Shown here piece by piece: positions 1-13,456 of a stretch of DNA of 64,000 bases. Source of the DNA: Tetrahymena thermophila SB210 (taxonomy: Eukaryota > Ciliophora > Oligohymenophorea > Hymenostomatida > Tetrahymenidae); assembly GCF_000189635.1 (NCBI RefSeq), contig NW_002476155.1:466001-530000 (forward strand). The letters run 5' to 3'. Within the stretch, counting starts at the first letter, position 1; each line of letters begins with the position of its first letter. A program made the position numbers and the translations under genes. The notes beneath the pieces were generated by a model. The model searched no databases, had not been told where the DNA came from, and saw nothing but the letters and a program-made list of their open reading frames with translations.

Positions 1-959
1 TATTCACTGAAATGCAGGATTACTTTGTACAATCATTATAAATTTTTAATATTAAAATACTAAATAATAATCATATTCAACCATTCATAAATTTTAAATC
101 ATTGTAAGCTTTATTCATACTTTAATTCTATAAATAGCTTGAAACATTTATGAAAATTAAGAAGAAAAACAAATTCAAATTCAAAGATTAATAAAAGGAG
201 ATAAATAGATACAAATAATCAAGCAAATAAATAAATAATCAAGCAAATAAGCAAAAGCAAGCAAGCAAACAAGCAAACATTTATTTATTATTACTATTGT
301 AGTTTTTTAAATTTAGAATTTTTTCAAACAAGAAGTAATAGTAATTTAAAAAATATAAAATACATTCTCTAAAATCATAGCTTGACGCTTCATTTATCAA
401 CATAACGATTAAAAAAAGGTATGTCATCATAATTTAAAAAAGAGTACAAATTATTTATGTTATTACTTAAATCCAATATAATAAATAAATATCTCCTTTT
501 ATTTCTTAAACAGTAAAGAAATGTTAATCAAAACGTATAAATATATTTATATATATATATAGTTATATAGATAGTAAGTTAGATAATCACTTTGTCTTAT
601 AATCTAGGCTTCATTTAATATTAGCACCAAAAATCAATTAGACATTAACTTATTATAATATTTTTGTATAAATATTTTCGACTTTGAAATTTTAGTTATT
701 TTTAATTTATTTAAACTCTAATTTACTATTTTTTTTTGAAATATTTATGACATAAAAAAAAACATGAATAAATTTTTGACAAATATTATTTGTGATTATC
801 ATTCATAAATATTAAATTAATCTGTTTAATTTTAAAAGTTACTATTTGTTCATTAATTATTTTTTTTAATATTTATCATTTTTTAACCATTTGATGTGCT
901 TTTTGATTTTCATTTTATTGAAACAAGATTTTATTTAATTAAATAAATAAGAATTTTTG
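1..959. other. AT-rich intergenic region
   Basis: No reading frame with coding character was found on either strand using TGA as the only stop. A purine-biased simple-sequence patch built on AAGCAAA/AAATAAAT words lies at about 219-280. The rest is A/T-run sequence typical of spacers in this genome. Confidence 0.7.
219..280. repeat. AAGCAAA/AAATAAAT simple repeat
   Basis: Short words AAGCAAAT, AAGCAAGC and AAATAAAT follow each other in degenerate tandem fashion. It is low-complexity sequence with no coding potential. Confidence 0.7.
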
Positions 960-1522
960 TCATTTGTTATTTTAGGTATTTTACAAATTAAGTTTATTTT
1001 TCGCACTAGAAAGTTTGTCTTCTATCTTGGCCATACGGTTTTTTAATCCTTTGAGCTTTAGTATATATAAGGGAGCTAATTAAAATACTTATCTGATTTG
1101 CTTAATTTTCTCTTCTTCTGAAATGTTTTCTTTCACTTTTTAAATGCTTATTTTATTATTTTCTTGTGCTATCCTATTATTTTATCAACAAATAATTAAT
1201 TGAATTAATCATCTTTTTTTAATTTTTAATGTTACTTTAAGTTACTTATCTTGTCACTAATTTCATTAAGTTCTTTACTTTTATACTCTTCAAAGTAACT
1301 TTTTAAACCTATAATATCGTCAAATACTTTTTCTTTGCATTCATTCTTGACTTTTATCTATTAGGATTCCTAAACATGTTCGCCTTAGATATTTGTTCTG
1401 CTTAGGTTGTTTTTTTATGAATCAGAATTTGAAATTTATTATTACACTTAATTATCTACGTCTTCGTCTATTTCTCCTTCTTATTCTATTACCTTAACAT
1501 TCCTTTGATTTTTATTTGACAT
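960..1522 (-). CDS. small charged coiled-coil protein, unknown
   Basis: Predicted 166-aa protein from two exons. The start is ATG at 1522-1520 and the stop is TGA at 962-960. The intron is 1174-1235 (62 nt, GTAACA...AATAG). Splicing it restores one continuous frame; without it the frame runs into a TGA. The protein is Lys/Glu/Gln-rich with an acidic N-terminal third (EQEGEIDEDVDN) and long helical, probably coiled-coil stretches (for example KENISEEEKIKQI, GLKNRMAKIEDKL). No signal peptide or membrane segment is visible, and I recognise no family. Confidence rests on the clean intron and the contrast with surrounding A/T-run DNA. Confidence 0.65.
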
Positions 1523-4070
1523 GGCTATGAAGCTAAATAATTTTTTACTTTTTTGAGATACTTGCTTTATTGCTTATATAAATAATTAAAGTTGAAGATA
1601 TTTTTGATATAAACGTTTTTAGATTAATATCAAATTCTAAGGATGTAATTAAACAAATTATAACAATAATGTAATTAGATAAACCACAGCAGCTAAAATA
1701 TTTGACTAAATAATTTTATATTTATAATTAAATATATTTTAATAATTTCCAAAATTATTTTTGAATACAAGAAATAATTTTTTTATTAAAATAAAAATTT
1801 ACTATTTTTAAAATTAATTTAGACTTCTAAAAATTACAAAATCAAATTTTAGAATAAATAGAAAAAAAATAAGTCCGTTTAAAAAGTATTTGAAGTAATA
1901 TGATAGAAAATTCAAACCTAAAAATAAAATTATAGATATTTTATTTTATTTATACCAAAATAAATACATTAATACTTTTAATTTACCTGTTTTTCTAGCT
2001 CTCTGTAAGTTTTATTTTCATTAAAAAAAAAAATTTATTTAAATTATAAAATAAAATAGGATGAGAGAAAAGTATTAAAATTTGTTTTTTTTCTGATAAT
2101 CATACTTGAAAGATTAGCATCTGTTTCTCAATTATTTACCATAAATGATTTGAAAAAAAATGAATTCATATAAATTCTTGCTTTAATTCCTTTTTATCTG
2201 AATTAGATTTATTTTATTTCAAAAAACTAAAGATTTCCTGACTATATTCAAAACAATTTATTCAAGGAGTGCTTTGATGAAGGGATAATTTTACTTCCTT
2301 TATAAATTATAGCTGTTTTTAATTTACTATGCTCTCAAAGCATAATTAACTAGCTACTAAGTTGCTTTATTCAGCTATATATTGTTATGAACTTCTTTAT
2401 AGTATATTATCATTTGCTCGTTCACTATTTTGATAAAGATTATTATGCTAATTAAAAAGATTTTTAATATTAAATTATTAAATAATTTATTCTTACATCC
2501 TTCTAGCTTCATATTTACTTAAAATTAATTTTATTATTTCACGAAATGCCATATTTTTGGGAAATTTATACAAGCTTAAGTGTTTTATAAGCTTGTCGGA
2601 TTTGGAAGGAAATTTTTATTAAAGAGAAATAAAAAAAAATACCTCTATACTTTTTTATTTTGTTATAAATTTAACAAATTGCCTTCATAAATCTAGACTA
2701 CAGATTCATACTAAATAAGTTGAATACTAGAGTATTAAAGAATTACGGGTTTTTTGTATTTGATATTATTATAGAAGGTTTTTTTATAATACAGCTGTAT
2801 TTTAGTTGCTACCTGCTATTTTAATTTGATTTTAATATTCTGAAAATAAAAAAATAAGATTATACATTAGTATTTTTGCAGATCCTTAGCTTTTCTATCA
2901 GTACTATCAGATATTATAAATATATTATAACTTCTTATATATATGGATATCCAGCTATCAATATTTATGATTAAGTAAGTTTGAGAAGACTGACATCAAC
3001 ATAAAATTAATAAAAAATAAAAAGCTAATTAGCAAATCTCAAGTATGTAATGATACACATAACTTTATCCGAATAAACATAAGAAGAAATTTTGTTTTAT
3101 TTATTTTACTGCTTTGGAAAAAGTGAAATTTAAGGTAATCTACACAGCAGATCAAATTAAAATTAAAAAAGCTCCTTTCAAGCAGTCTCTATTTAGTTTT
3201 ACTTAAATATAGAATTTTTTTTAAGTGTAATAAAAATTAACAGAAGAATATTACCTCAAATATCCTAAATATATTTAAGAATTAATAAATCAAACAAAAT
3301 AATTTAGTTATTTTAACTGATGCTAGAAGTTGATATGATTACAAAAGTATTTCTGAACTAAAATTTAGATTTATAGTTAGCTCTTAGTAGCTATGTAAAT
3401 TAAATTTAATAGCAATTACACTTTTATTAACTATTCAAAATAAAAGTTGAACCTTTTATGCTTTGCAATCCTAAAATGATTTATTAAGATTTATTTTTTT
3501 GATAAAGTTAAAAATAATATGATGAATTTATTCTTATTAAATTTTAATGTTTGAATATGATACACTTAAGTTAAAAAAATTTCGTTAAATACTTAAAACT
3601 GTAAGGTAAATATGAATACATATAAAATTATTTATTTACTTTGTTTGTTTGTGTGTATTTAAAATTAATATGTGATAAATTTAAAGTTAAATACAATTTA
3701 CAAGCAACTTTTAAAGAAATTTTTTGTAAGAAAACTATTTCAAAGATTCATAAAAAAATTTGAAAAGCAGCTAACTTTGAATTGATACTACAGTCAATTT
3801 TACTTCATTAATAATAATTCGTAATTTTCTTTTTAAAATATTTTTTTTGTTTTTTTTATAATTAATAGTAGAAAGAATTTCAAAAATATGCCTGATATGA
3901 TAAATTCTAATTTCATTAATTAAAAATTTTAATAATTACCTTATTTATGGATATTATTTTTCTATTGGCTTATTTATATAAAAAAGTTCAATGGATAATA
4001 TTAAATAATATTTTGAAAGAAAAATAATATAATTAAATTGAATAATTTTGCATAAATATTATAATATAAA
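1523..4070. other. intergenic, includes leader of tandem unit 1
   Basis: About 2.5 kb without a convincing gene. From about 3535 to 3780 the sequence resembles 11560-11840. The roughly 180 bp before 4071 is shared with the regions before 8029 and 12086, so it is a conserved promoter/5'-UTR block of the tandem module. The rest, 1560-3480, holds nothing I can name. Confidence 0.6.
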
Positions 4071-5360
4071 ATGGGACAGAATAAGTCAAAATGAATAATA
4101 CAATAAACTTCTGAACCATTATAAAACAAAGCAGAACCATAAAAAAAATATGTAGTTTAATATAAGGTAAGGAGTATAACATAATTGACTATTTTGATGA
4201 AAATAATGCTAGAATATCTTACTTTACATGCTAGTATGCTAAGATACCTAATTAAAAAAGGTTTAGAGGTGAGCAAAGATACACTAGCTATATACATAAA
4301 AGATTCTGATAGCGAATAATTTAAAGAATTTTTAAATATTATTAATAAAGAGAAATGCAATTTAATTATGATTCACAAGCTCTCATTAATATCATTAAAC
4401 AGAAATGGTAGATGTAATTTTGTCATCCAAATAACTTATAAAATTAGATTTATTATCTAAAAGGAGAACTGAATCAATCGATCAACTAGTGCGGTTATTT
4501 GGTAAAATTATAGATTATTATGAGTAATCTAACTATTTACGAGATGTAAATTTTCAAATTTAATACAGTACAATCAGAATATATTGTGAAAATAAACTTT
4601 TCTTAGTTGAAATCTTAAAATTACATCCTCCATAAGAGGAACATAAAATTTAGCCAATAAATTTATTTGCTATGAAATCAAAATGCAAATTCAACAAGAT
4701 TTATATAGGTGTTTATGCAGAAATTTTGAAAAACAGAATATTTTCTATTATAGATTTCTTAAAAAATAATCAAGAAGAATTATTAAAGCTTAATTTGAGT
4801 TTTTTCAATGACTTTTAAGAAGATGAAATAGAATTAGCCCTTTAGCGTATAACTCAAATAACTTAAGAAAACAAAATAAGTTAATGTGTTATTTACATAA
4901 GAACTAAATCAAATATAATTTGACATATAGGAATACATAATCAAAAATTAAAATATATTAAAATTTAAGATAAATAATATAGGAATTTATGACAATCATA
5001 CATTAATCTATTTTGATTTAAATAAAAGTATGCAAGCTTAGCTTTAAATTTAAAAAATCATTTAAAACAATCCTAAAATATAAATTCTTAAATTGTAAAA
5101 TGACTTTTTCTAATAATTAAAACCTAACTTAGTAAGAATATTTAAAGCTATTACAGTAGCTTTCTAATGTTAATTAGTTTGAAATAGCAATAAATGATTC
5201 ATATAACTTAAATTGTTAAAATTTTAAAAATATATTAAATAAATATGAAAATGAGATAAAATTATATGCCATTATTTATTTGATTGTAAAAAAATAACTT
5301 TAAAAACTACTCTATCATCAAGCTGAGAATTCCTTCATTGATCTGTGCATAGATTAATGA
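4071..5360 (+). pseudogene. decayed copy 1 of MGQNKSK/TPR-like gene
   Basis: Homologous along its length to the intact genes at 8029 and 12086, but disabled. Codon 8 is TGA (TAA in the other copies). A 1-nt loss lies near 4165 and a 2-nt loss near 4230. Further frame changes lie around 4380-4480 and 4880, and a stretch near 5100-5120 is missing, making the locus 81 nt shorter than its sisters. The terminal codons and TGA (5358-5360) still align. Long in-frame blocks survive, for example around 4490-4870, so inactivation looks fairly recent. Transcription is possible because the leader is conserved, but no full-length product can be made. Confidence 0.88.
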
Positions 5361-5783
5361 ATTAAATCATAGCTTGTCATAATAAAGTATATATATTATT
5401 TTTATAATTAGTATTTTGAATATTAATTTTATGAATGAAACTACTCTATTGATTCAATTTTTTAAACATATATTCTTGGAAAATAATTTATTTTTACTGT
5501 GTTAAGAATATTTAAACTAAAATATATTTTTAAAGATTTTTGTTTACTGATAAATATTTTAGAGTGTATATTTATGTTTATCTGTTTGGTCAATCTTCCT
5601 GTTGTTATTGACATAAAATATAAAAAGATATTTATCAGAATTAATAAAGTTTGATTATTAATTTAATGCATCTACAACAATAATTTATAAAACGAATATT
5701 TTCAAGGTTTCTAAAAGCAAAATTTAAACTTTTAAATATTTATTTATATAAAACTTAAAATTAAAAGAAAAGTATTAAAGACC

Positions 5784-7402
5784 ATGAATAAAAAACCATT
5801 TTAGCTTCTAGTATTTTTCTATATAAAAATAGTCACAGGAGGTTTGATATATTTTTTCTTCTAGTTTTTAGAGGTAATTCGTTTCAGATAAATTATAGAT
5901 GAATACATATTTTTAAAAATATTTAGCATGAAAATAACACATTTAAATACACCTTCTTATCATTTTACATCATAGAGAGACTTATATGCTTCTTTTCTAT
6001 TTTTGCAAATTTAAAGCCTAACATTTTTGAAACAATATTGATAGCTCTCCTCAATCCTATCTAGCTTGAAGAGTTTTATTTACTGATTAGAGGAAACAAA
6101 TATCCACGATACTAAAATGAAGGTATTGATGGCCAGGCTTTTGTGATATCTGTTTTTAGTGTTCCAAATTATATTTTGATCTTAATTTGGACATTTTATT
6201 ATCCAGAAACCGTTAATATAGTTATTACTACTCTTGCTCTTGTTGCTTTAATATTCGGATAATTCTTTATATGCTACATTATAATTTACCAAAGAGATTT
6301 GAATGTTAACTTATATAATTCTCAAATATTTTTGATATTTTTAAAAGAAACTACTTCTGTAGCAATACACTTTTTAAGTTATGTGGCTTTGCTATGCGTA
6401 AATCTCCAAATGGAATATTTTTTATATTATTTAATAGCATTTGAGGTATGCTTGATCAGCTATTATGTTACTTAGATTAATACTAGAATATAAGATTATT
6501 GTAATTCAAGTATTGAAGCAGTTGGTGCTGGCTTTTTATTAATATGTAAGGAAATTCTACACTTAGTAATAGATTTAAGAGATTTGATTGATAGCTTTTT
6601 CAAACATTCAGTCTAATCTTATGGATTAAATATATATAATAACATGCTTCTTTTTGGTTTCTTAGTTAAAACTTATCTTTTTATTATGTTTAATCTATTC
6701 CTTTATCAGCATAATTAATTCCATAACATGAAGCTCTTTTACGTATTACTTTACATACTTTCAATTATAAGCTGTATCATATTAGGTTTCAGGGTATTTG
6801 AATATATGCTATGGCCTGTTATTAATGGTAGAACATTTATAGAATTTAATAGTATTGATTCTTTCATTGAATATTCAAAAAAACAATCTAATACAAAAAA
6901 ATTTGAAAAATTAGAAACAATACTGTTGTTGTGCAAGGAACAAAATGCTACTTAAGATTTTATCTTTTAATTTTTTTATGGTTTTTGTAAAAGTTAAATA
7001 ATATCAAAATCAATTAGCCGTGAGTATATCTAAAAATCACAATCTGAACAACAAAAAATTTGCTTTTAAAGAGCGGTTAATGTAAATGATATTTAATACA
7101 TCATAGAAAAACATGGAAGAGTTCTTCCCTAGATTAAAGAAGTGTATTTTTTACATAGCGATAATAAATATGAATACAATTTGTTTAGAGTATTTTCAGA
7201 AGATAATATCTCTGTTAAATTAAATTTTAATACAAATTTAGTTCCAGATGAATTGACACAACTGAATACAAAAACAGTATAATAAATAAAAGCAATCATT
7301 CATTCATATTTTATATTAAATTCTCAAAAATATGATATTTTGGGTCAGTAATTAACAAATCCTTAATTAGTTTTCTACGATTTATTTGATGAAGTAAATT
7401 GA
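5784..7402 (+). CDS. multi-pass membrane protein, tandem copy 1
   Basis: Predicted 521-aa integral membrane protein. Exon 1 is 5784-5873, the intron 5874-5926 (53 nt, GTAATT...TTTAG), exon 2 5927-7402; the stop is TGA. The N-terminus is a hydrophobic helix (QLLVFFYIKIVTGGLIYFF). Further hydrophobic segments follow, such as FVISVFSVPNYILILIWTFY, IVITTLALVALIFGQFFICY, YFLYYLIAFEVCLISYYV and LFYVLLYILSIISCIILGF, about 7-8 in all. A hydrophilic C-terminal tail of roughly 170 residues begins after the WPVINGRTF segment. Family not recognised; no pore or catalytic signature is visible. It follows the broken MGQNKSK gene and is nearly identical to the protein at 9778. Confidence 0.85.
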
Positions 7403-8028
7403 AAAACAAAATCGATAATTTTGAGAATTATCAATTATTATCTTGGTATTTGTTTAAACAAATAAATTTTCCACTAAATATTTATAAATTATTAGAATAC
7501 TATTAGATTAGTAAGGAAGATTATTTATTTCATATTTATGTTTTGATTAATGTTAATTTTTAGAATTAAATAAAATAAAAAGTTTATTTTTTATAACTTT
7601 TAAAAAAGTATTTAATTTATGCATTGAATCTAAATAAGGATAAGGAAAAATACCCTTACAACAGTTCCTTGTTATAAAATATTAATATATTAACGACTAA
7701 ATAGCAATCTACATATTTTTTCTTTTTTTTTGATAATAATTTATAAAACAGATATACTAGATATACTGTACCTTTAACAATAAAACTAAGCAGAATATTT
7801 TAATTTTTTAAGCAAAAAAATTATTATAAAAATTTTCAAAAATATGCTTGATAAATTCTAATTTGATTAATTTAAATTTTCGTAATCACGTTATTTATAG
7901 ATATTATTATGTATTTATTTATTTGCTTATTTATACAAATTAGCGCAATTGAAAATATTAAATAATATATTGACAAAAAATAAATATCATAATTAAATTG
8001 AATAATTTTGAATAAATATTATAATAAA

Positions 8029-9399
8029 ATGGGACAGAATAAATCAAAATAAATAATACAATATACTGCTGAACCTTTATAAATTGAAGTCTAGCCAAAA
8101 TAACAATATTTAATGTTATTTTAAGGTAAGGAATATAATATAATCGACTATTTTGATGAATCCCATGTTAAAACATCTTATTCTACATGCTAATGTATGC
8201 TAAGATATCTAATTAAAAAAGGTATAGAGGTGAGCAAAGATTCACTAGCTTTATACATGAAAGATTCTAATAATGAATAATTTTATGAATTTTAAAAAAG
8301 CATTAATACTGAGAAGTGTAATTTTATCATGTTACACTTATACTAATTTTATTTGTAAATAAGAATAGTAGATATAATTTAGTAATGCAAACAACTTATT
8401 AAAATAAATGTATAAGCTTATAGGTATGCTGAATCAAACGATTAACTAATATAGCTATTTGGTAAAATTATAGATTATTATGAGTAATCTAACTGTTTAC
8501 AAGATGTATATTTTAAAATTTCATCAAATACAATCAAGATAGATTGTGAAAATAAATATTTCTCAATTGAAATCTTTAAATAGCATCCACCACAAGAATA
8601 GGATATTTAGCAAATAAATTTATTTGCTATGAAATCAAAATGCAAATTCAACAAAATATATATAAATATTTATGCAGAAATTTTGAAAAACAGAATATTT
8701 TCTATCATAGATTTCTTATAAAATAATCAAGAAGAATTATAAAAGCTTGATTTGATTTTTTTCAATGATTTTTAAGATGAAGAAGTTGGATTAGCTCTTT
8801 ATTGTATAACTCAAATATTTTAAGAATAAAAAAAATTAAATGAAGTTAGTGTGTTTTTAACAAAAGATCTAAATCAAATATAATTTGACATATATGAATA
8901 CATAATTAAAAATTAAAATATGGAAAAATTTACGATAAATGATATTGGAATATGTGACAATCTTGCATTAATCTATTTTGATTTATAAAAAAGCATGGAA
9001 GCTTAGCTTGTAATTAAAAAAATCATTTAAAATAATCCTAAAATATAAATTCTTAAACTGAAAAGAGACTTTTACTTATAAGGTTAATTTCTATAAAATT
9101 TTGAAGTGGAAATTCCAAGAAGAATTAAATTATAAATTGAAATAAATAGTTACAACCTAACTCAGTAATAATATTTAAAGATATTAAAGTAGATTTCTCA
9201 TGTTAATTAATTTGAAATAGCAGCAAATGATTCATATACATAAGGAATATAAGGTAAAAATTTTATAAATATATTAAATAAATATGAAAATGAGATTAAA
9301 TTATATGCAATTATCTATTTGATTATAAAAAAATAACTTTAAAAGGTACTCTACCATAAAGCTGAATATTCTTTCATTGATTTATACATAGATTAATGA
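8029..9399 (+). CDS. MGQNKSK protein with TPR-like segment, copy 2
   Basis: Uninterrupted 456-aa frame with TGA stop and no intron. The N-terminus Met-Gly-Gln-Asn-Lys-Ser-Lys fits the classical N-myristoylation signal (Gly2, Ser6, Lys7), so membrane anchoring through a lipid is inferred. There is no signal peptide or membrane helix. Residues about 305-340 (NLALIYFDLQKSMEAQ..., then NNPK) look like one tetratricopeptide-type helix pair; the rest is mostly amphipathic helix. I recognise no named family. The downstream neighbour in each unit is a membrane protein, which suggests, but does not prove, a partnership. The start is fixed by conservation of ATG and the preceding leader in all three units. 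Confidence 0.85.
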
Positions 9400-9777
9400 A
9401 CCAAATAGTTAATTTATCTTAATAAAGTATACATATGGTTTTTATATATTGTATTTTAACTACTAATTTTTTAAAATTACTTGTTGGTTCAAGTTTTTAT
9501 AAAAAATTTAAGCCAATTCTATTTACTAATCTTAAATTTTAGATTATATTTTCTAAAACACTATGTATATTTTTTTGATCAATCTTAAAGTTATAGACAT
9601 AAAATATAAAAAGATATTTATCAGAATTAATAAAGTTTGATTATTAGTTTAACGCATCTACAACAATAATTTATAAAACGAAGATTTTGCTATTAAAAGC
9701 AAATCATAAAGTTTGAAATATTTAGATTAGACTTAAAATTTATAGAAAAGCTAAAAAATAAAAAGGTATTAAAGAAA

Positions 9778-11393
9778 ATGAATGAAAAACCCTTATAGCT
9801 TCTACTATTTTTTTATATAAAATTAGTCACAGGAGGTTTAATATATTTTTTCTTCTAGTTTATTGAGGTAATTCATTTCAGATAAATTATAGATGAATAC
9901 ATATTTTTAAAAATATTTAGCATGAAAACAACACATTTAAATATACATTCGTATCATTTTATATCATTGAGAGACTTATATGCTTCTTTTCTATTTCTGC
10001 AAATTTAAATCCTAATATTTATGAAACAATATTGATAGCTCTTCTCAATCCTATCTAGCTTGAAGAGTTTTATTTACTGATTAGAGGAAACAAATATCCA
10101 CGATACTAAAGCGAAGGTATTGATGGCCAGGCTTTTGTTATATCTGTTTTAAGCGTTCCAAATTATATTTTGATCTTAATTTGGACATTTTATTATCCAG
10201 AAACCATTAATGTAGTTATTACTACTCTTGCTCTTATTGCTTTAATATTCGGATAATTCTTTATATGCTACCTTATAATTTACCAAAGAGATCCAAATGT
10301 TAACATATAGAATTCTCATATCTTTTTCATATTTTTAAAAGAAACTACTTCTGCAGCTATTCACTTTTTAAGTTATGTGGCTTTGCTATGCGTAAATCTC
10401 CAAATGGAATATTTTTTATTTTATTTAATAGCATTTGAGGTATGCTTGATCAGCTATTATGTTACTTAGTTTAATACTAGAATATAAGATTATTGTAATT
10501 CAAGTATTGAAGCCTTTGGAGTTAGCTTTTTATTAATATGTAAGGAAATTCTACATTTAGTAATAGATTTAAGGGATTTGTGTGATAGCTTTTTCAAACA
10601 TTCAGTCTAATCTTATGGGTTAAATATATCTAATAACATGCTTCTTTTTGGTTTCTTAGTTAAAACTTATCTTTTTATTATGTTTAATCTCTTCCTTTAT
10701 CAGCATAATTAATTCCATAACATGAAGCTATTTTACATATTACTATACATACTCTCAATTATAAGCTGTATCATATTAGGTTTCAGGGTATTTAAATACA
10801 TGTTATGGCCTGTTATTAATGGAAGAACATTTATCGAATTTAATAGTATTGATTCCTTCATTAAATATTCAAAAAAACAATCTAATACAAAAAAATTTGA
10901 AAAATTAGAAACATTACTGTTGTTGTGTAAGGAAGAAAATGTTACTTAAGATTTTATCTTTTAATTTTTTTATGGTTTTTGTAAAAGCTAAATAATATCA
11001 AAATCAATTTGCCGTGAGTATATCTAAAAATCATAATCTTAATAACAAAAAATTAGCTTTTATAGAAAGGTTAATGTAAATGATATTGAATAAATCATAC
11101 AAAAGAATGGAAGAGTTCTTCCCTAGATTAAAGAAGTATTTTTACATAATGATAATAAATATGAATACAATTTGTTTAGAGTATTTTCAGAAGATAATAT
11201 CTCTGTTAAATTAAATTATAGTACTGATTAACTTCCAGATAAATTACTAGAATTGAATACAAATACTATATAATAAATAAAAGCAATCATTCATTCATAT
11301 TTTATATTAAATTCTCAAAAATATGATATGTTGGGTCAGTAATTAACAAATCCTTAATTAATTTTCTACGATTTATTTGATGAAGTAAATTGA
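9778..11393 (+). CDS. multi-pass membrane protein, tandem copy 2
   Basis: Predicted 520-aa protein, exon 1 9778-9867, intron 9868-9920 (53 nt), exon 2 9921-11393. Topology is the same as the copy at 5784: hydrophobic N-terminal helix, about 7-8 membrane segments, hydrophilic tail. The two introns differ at a single position, and the coding parts differ by scattered substitutions and a one-codon deletion (near 11135). Such similarity outside constrained codons points to recent duplication or gene conversion. This is the only unit in which both genes of the module are intact. Function unknown. Confidence 0.86.
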
Positions 11394-12085
11394 AAACAAA
11401 ATCAATAATTTTGAGAATTCTACATTCTGGTCTTTCTATTTGTTTATACAAATGAAATCTCTACCAAATATTTATAAATTATTATAAGAAAAATATTAAA
11501 TTAGTAAACTAAATTATTTATTTCATATTTATGTTTTGATTCATGTGAATTTTTAGCATTAAAAAATTTTTTTAAATAAATTAAAATTTTTGAATATAAT
11601 GCTCTTAAATTTAATGAATTTCAGTAAATACTTAAAACTTTAAGGTAAATATGAATAAATATAAAATTGTTTATTTGTTTTATTTATATGTATTTGAATA
11701 AATACGTGATAAATTTAAAGTTAAGTACAATTTTCGAGTATGTTTTAATGAAATTTTTTCTTAAAAAAATTATTTTAAAGATTGACAAAAAAATTTTGAA
11801 AATCATTACTATTAATTGATAATTTAGTCAAATTTACCTCATTAATAACTACTTGTAAGTATTTTTATAAAATAATTTTTTTTTTATTATTGATCATGTA
11901 AAAAATTTAAAAAATATGACTGATAGATAAAATCTTATTTCATGAATTAAAAATTTTCATAATCACCTTATTTATGGATATTATTTATCTATTAGCTAAT
12001 TTTTTTAAATTAGTGTAATTGATAATATACTGTCAGAAAAATATCATAATTAAATTGAATAATTTTGTATAAATATTAAAATAAA

Positions 12086-13456
12086 ATGGGACAGAATAAG
12101 TCAAAATAAATAATATAATAAACTGCTGAACCTTTAAAAATTGAAACTTAACCAGAATAAAAATATGTAATGTTAAACAGTAGGGAATATAACATAATGG
12201 ACTATTTTGATGAAGCTCATGTTAAAACATCTTATATTACATGCTAAAGTATGCTAAGATATCTTATTAAAAAAGGTATAGAGGTGAACAAAGATTCACT
12301 AGCTTTATACATGAAAGATTCTAATAGTGAATAGCTTAAAGAATTTTTGAGAAATATTAATAAAGAGAAATGCAATTTTATTATGTTACACTTATACTAA
12401 TTTTATTTGTAAATAAGAATAGTAGATATAATTTAGTAATGCAAACAACTTATAAAAATAAATATATAATCTTATAGGTATACTGAATCAAATGATCAAT
12501 TAATGTAGCTTTTTGGTAAAATGATAGATTATTATGAGTAATCTAACTATTTACAAGATGTATACTTTCAAATTTAATCAAATACAATCAAAATAGATTG
12601 TGAAAATAAACACTTCTAAATTGAAATCTTAAAATAATATCCTTTTCAATAAGAGTAGGATATTTAGCCAATAAATTTATTTGCTATGAAATCAAAATGC
12701 AAATTCAACAAAATTTATATTTATGTTTATGCAGAAATTTTGAAAAACAGAATATTTTCTATAATAGATTTCTTATAAAATAATAAAGAAGAATTATAAA
12801 AGCTTCATTTGAATTTTTTCAATGATTTTTAAGATGAAGAAGTTGAATTAGCTCTTTAGTGTATAACTCAAATATTTTAAGAATACAAAAGATTAAATGA
12901 AGTTAGTGTGTTTTTAAATAAAGAAATAAATCAATTTTAATTTGACATATATGAATACATAATTAAAAATTAAAATATAGAAAAATTTACGATAAATAAT
13001 ATTGGAATATATAACAATATTGCATAAATATCTTTTGATTTAAATAAAAGTATTTAAGCTTAGTTTATCATTTAAAAAATCATTTAAAATAATCCTAAAA
13101 TATAAATTCTTAAACTGTAAAGAGACTTTTTCTTATAAGGTTAATTTCTATAAAATTTTGAAGTAGAAATTCCCAGAAGAATAAAATTATAAATTCAAAT
13201 AAATAGTTACAACGTAACTCAATAATAATATTTATAGCTATTACAGTAGTTTTCTCATACTAATTAGTTTGAAATAACAGCAAATGATTCATATAAATCA
13301 GGAATATATAGTTACAATTTTATAAATACATTAAATAAATATGAAAATGAGATTAAATTATATATCATTATTTAATTAATCCTAAAAAAATAACTTTAAA
13401 AGGTACTCTACCATAAAGCTGAATATTCTTTCATTGATTTATATATAGATTAATGA
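12086..13456 (+). CDS. MGQNKSK protein with TPR-like segment, copy 3
   Basis: Intact 456-aa frame, exactly the length of the copy at 8029, TGA stop, no intron. The MGQNKSK start is retained; so are the central block LFAMKSKCKFNKIYI and the NNPK-terminated TPR-like helix pair. Many amino-acid differences from copy 2 are spread over the protein, so this gene is more diverged than the membrane genes are from each other. Its membrane partner in this unit is truncated, so if the products act as a pair this copy must rely on partners encoded elsewhere. Lipid anchoring is inferred from the N-terminus. Confidence 0.85.

Noticed and set aside
6728-6955. Short standard-code ORF (and the similar one at 10722)
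   Set aside because: It is an internal in-frame piece of the membrane-protein gene, delimited only by TAA/TAG glutamine codons.
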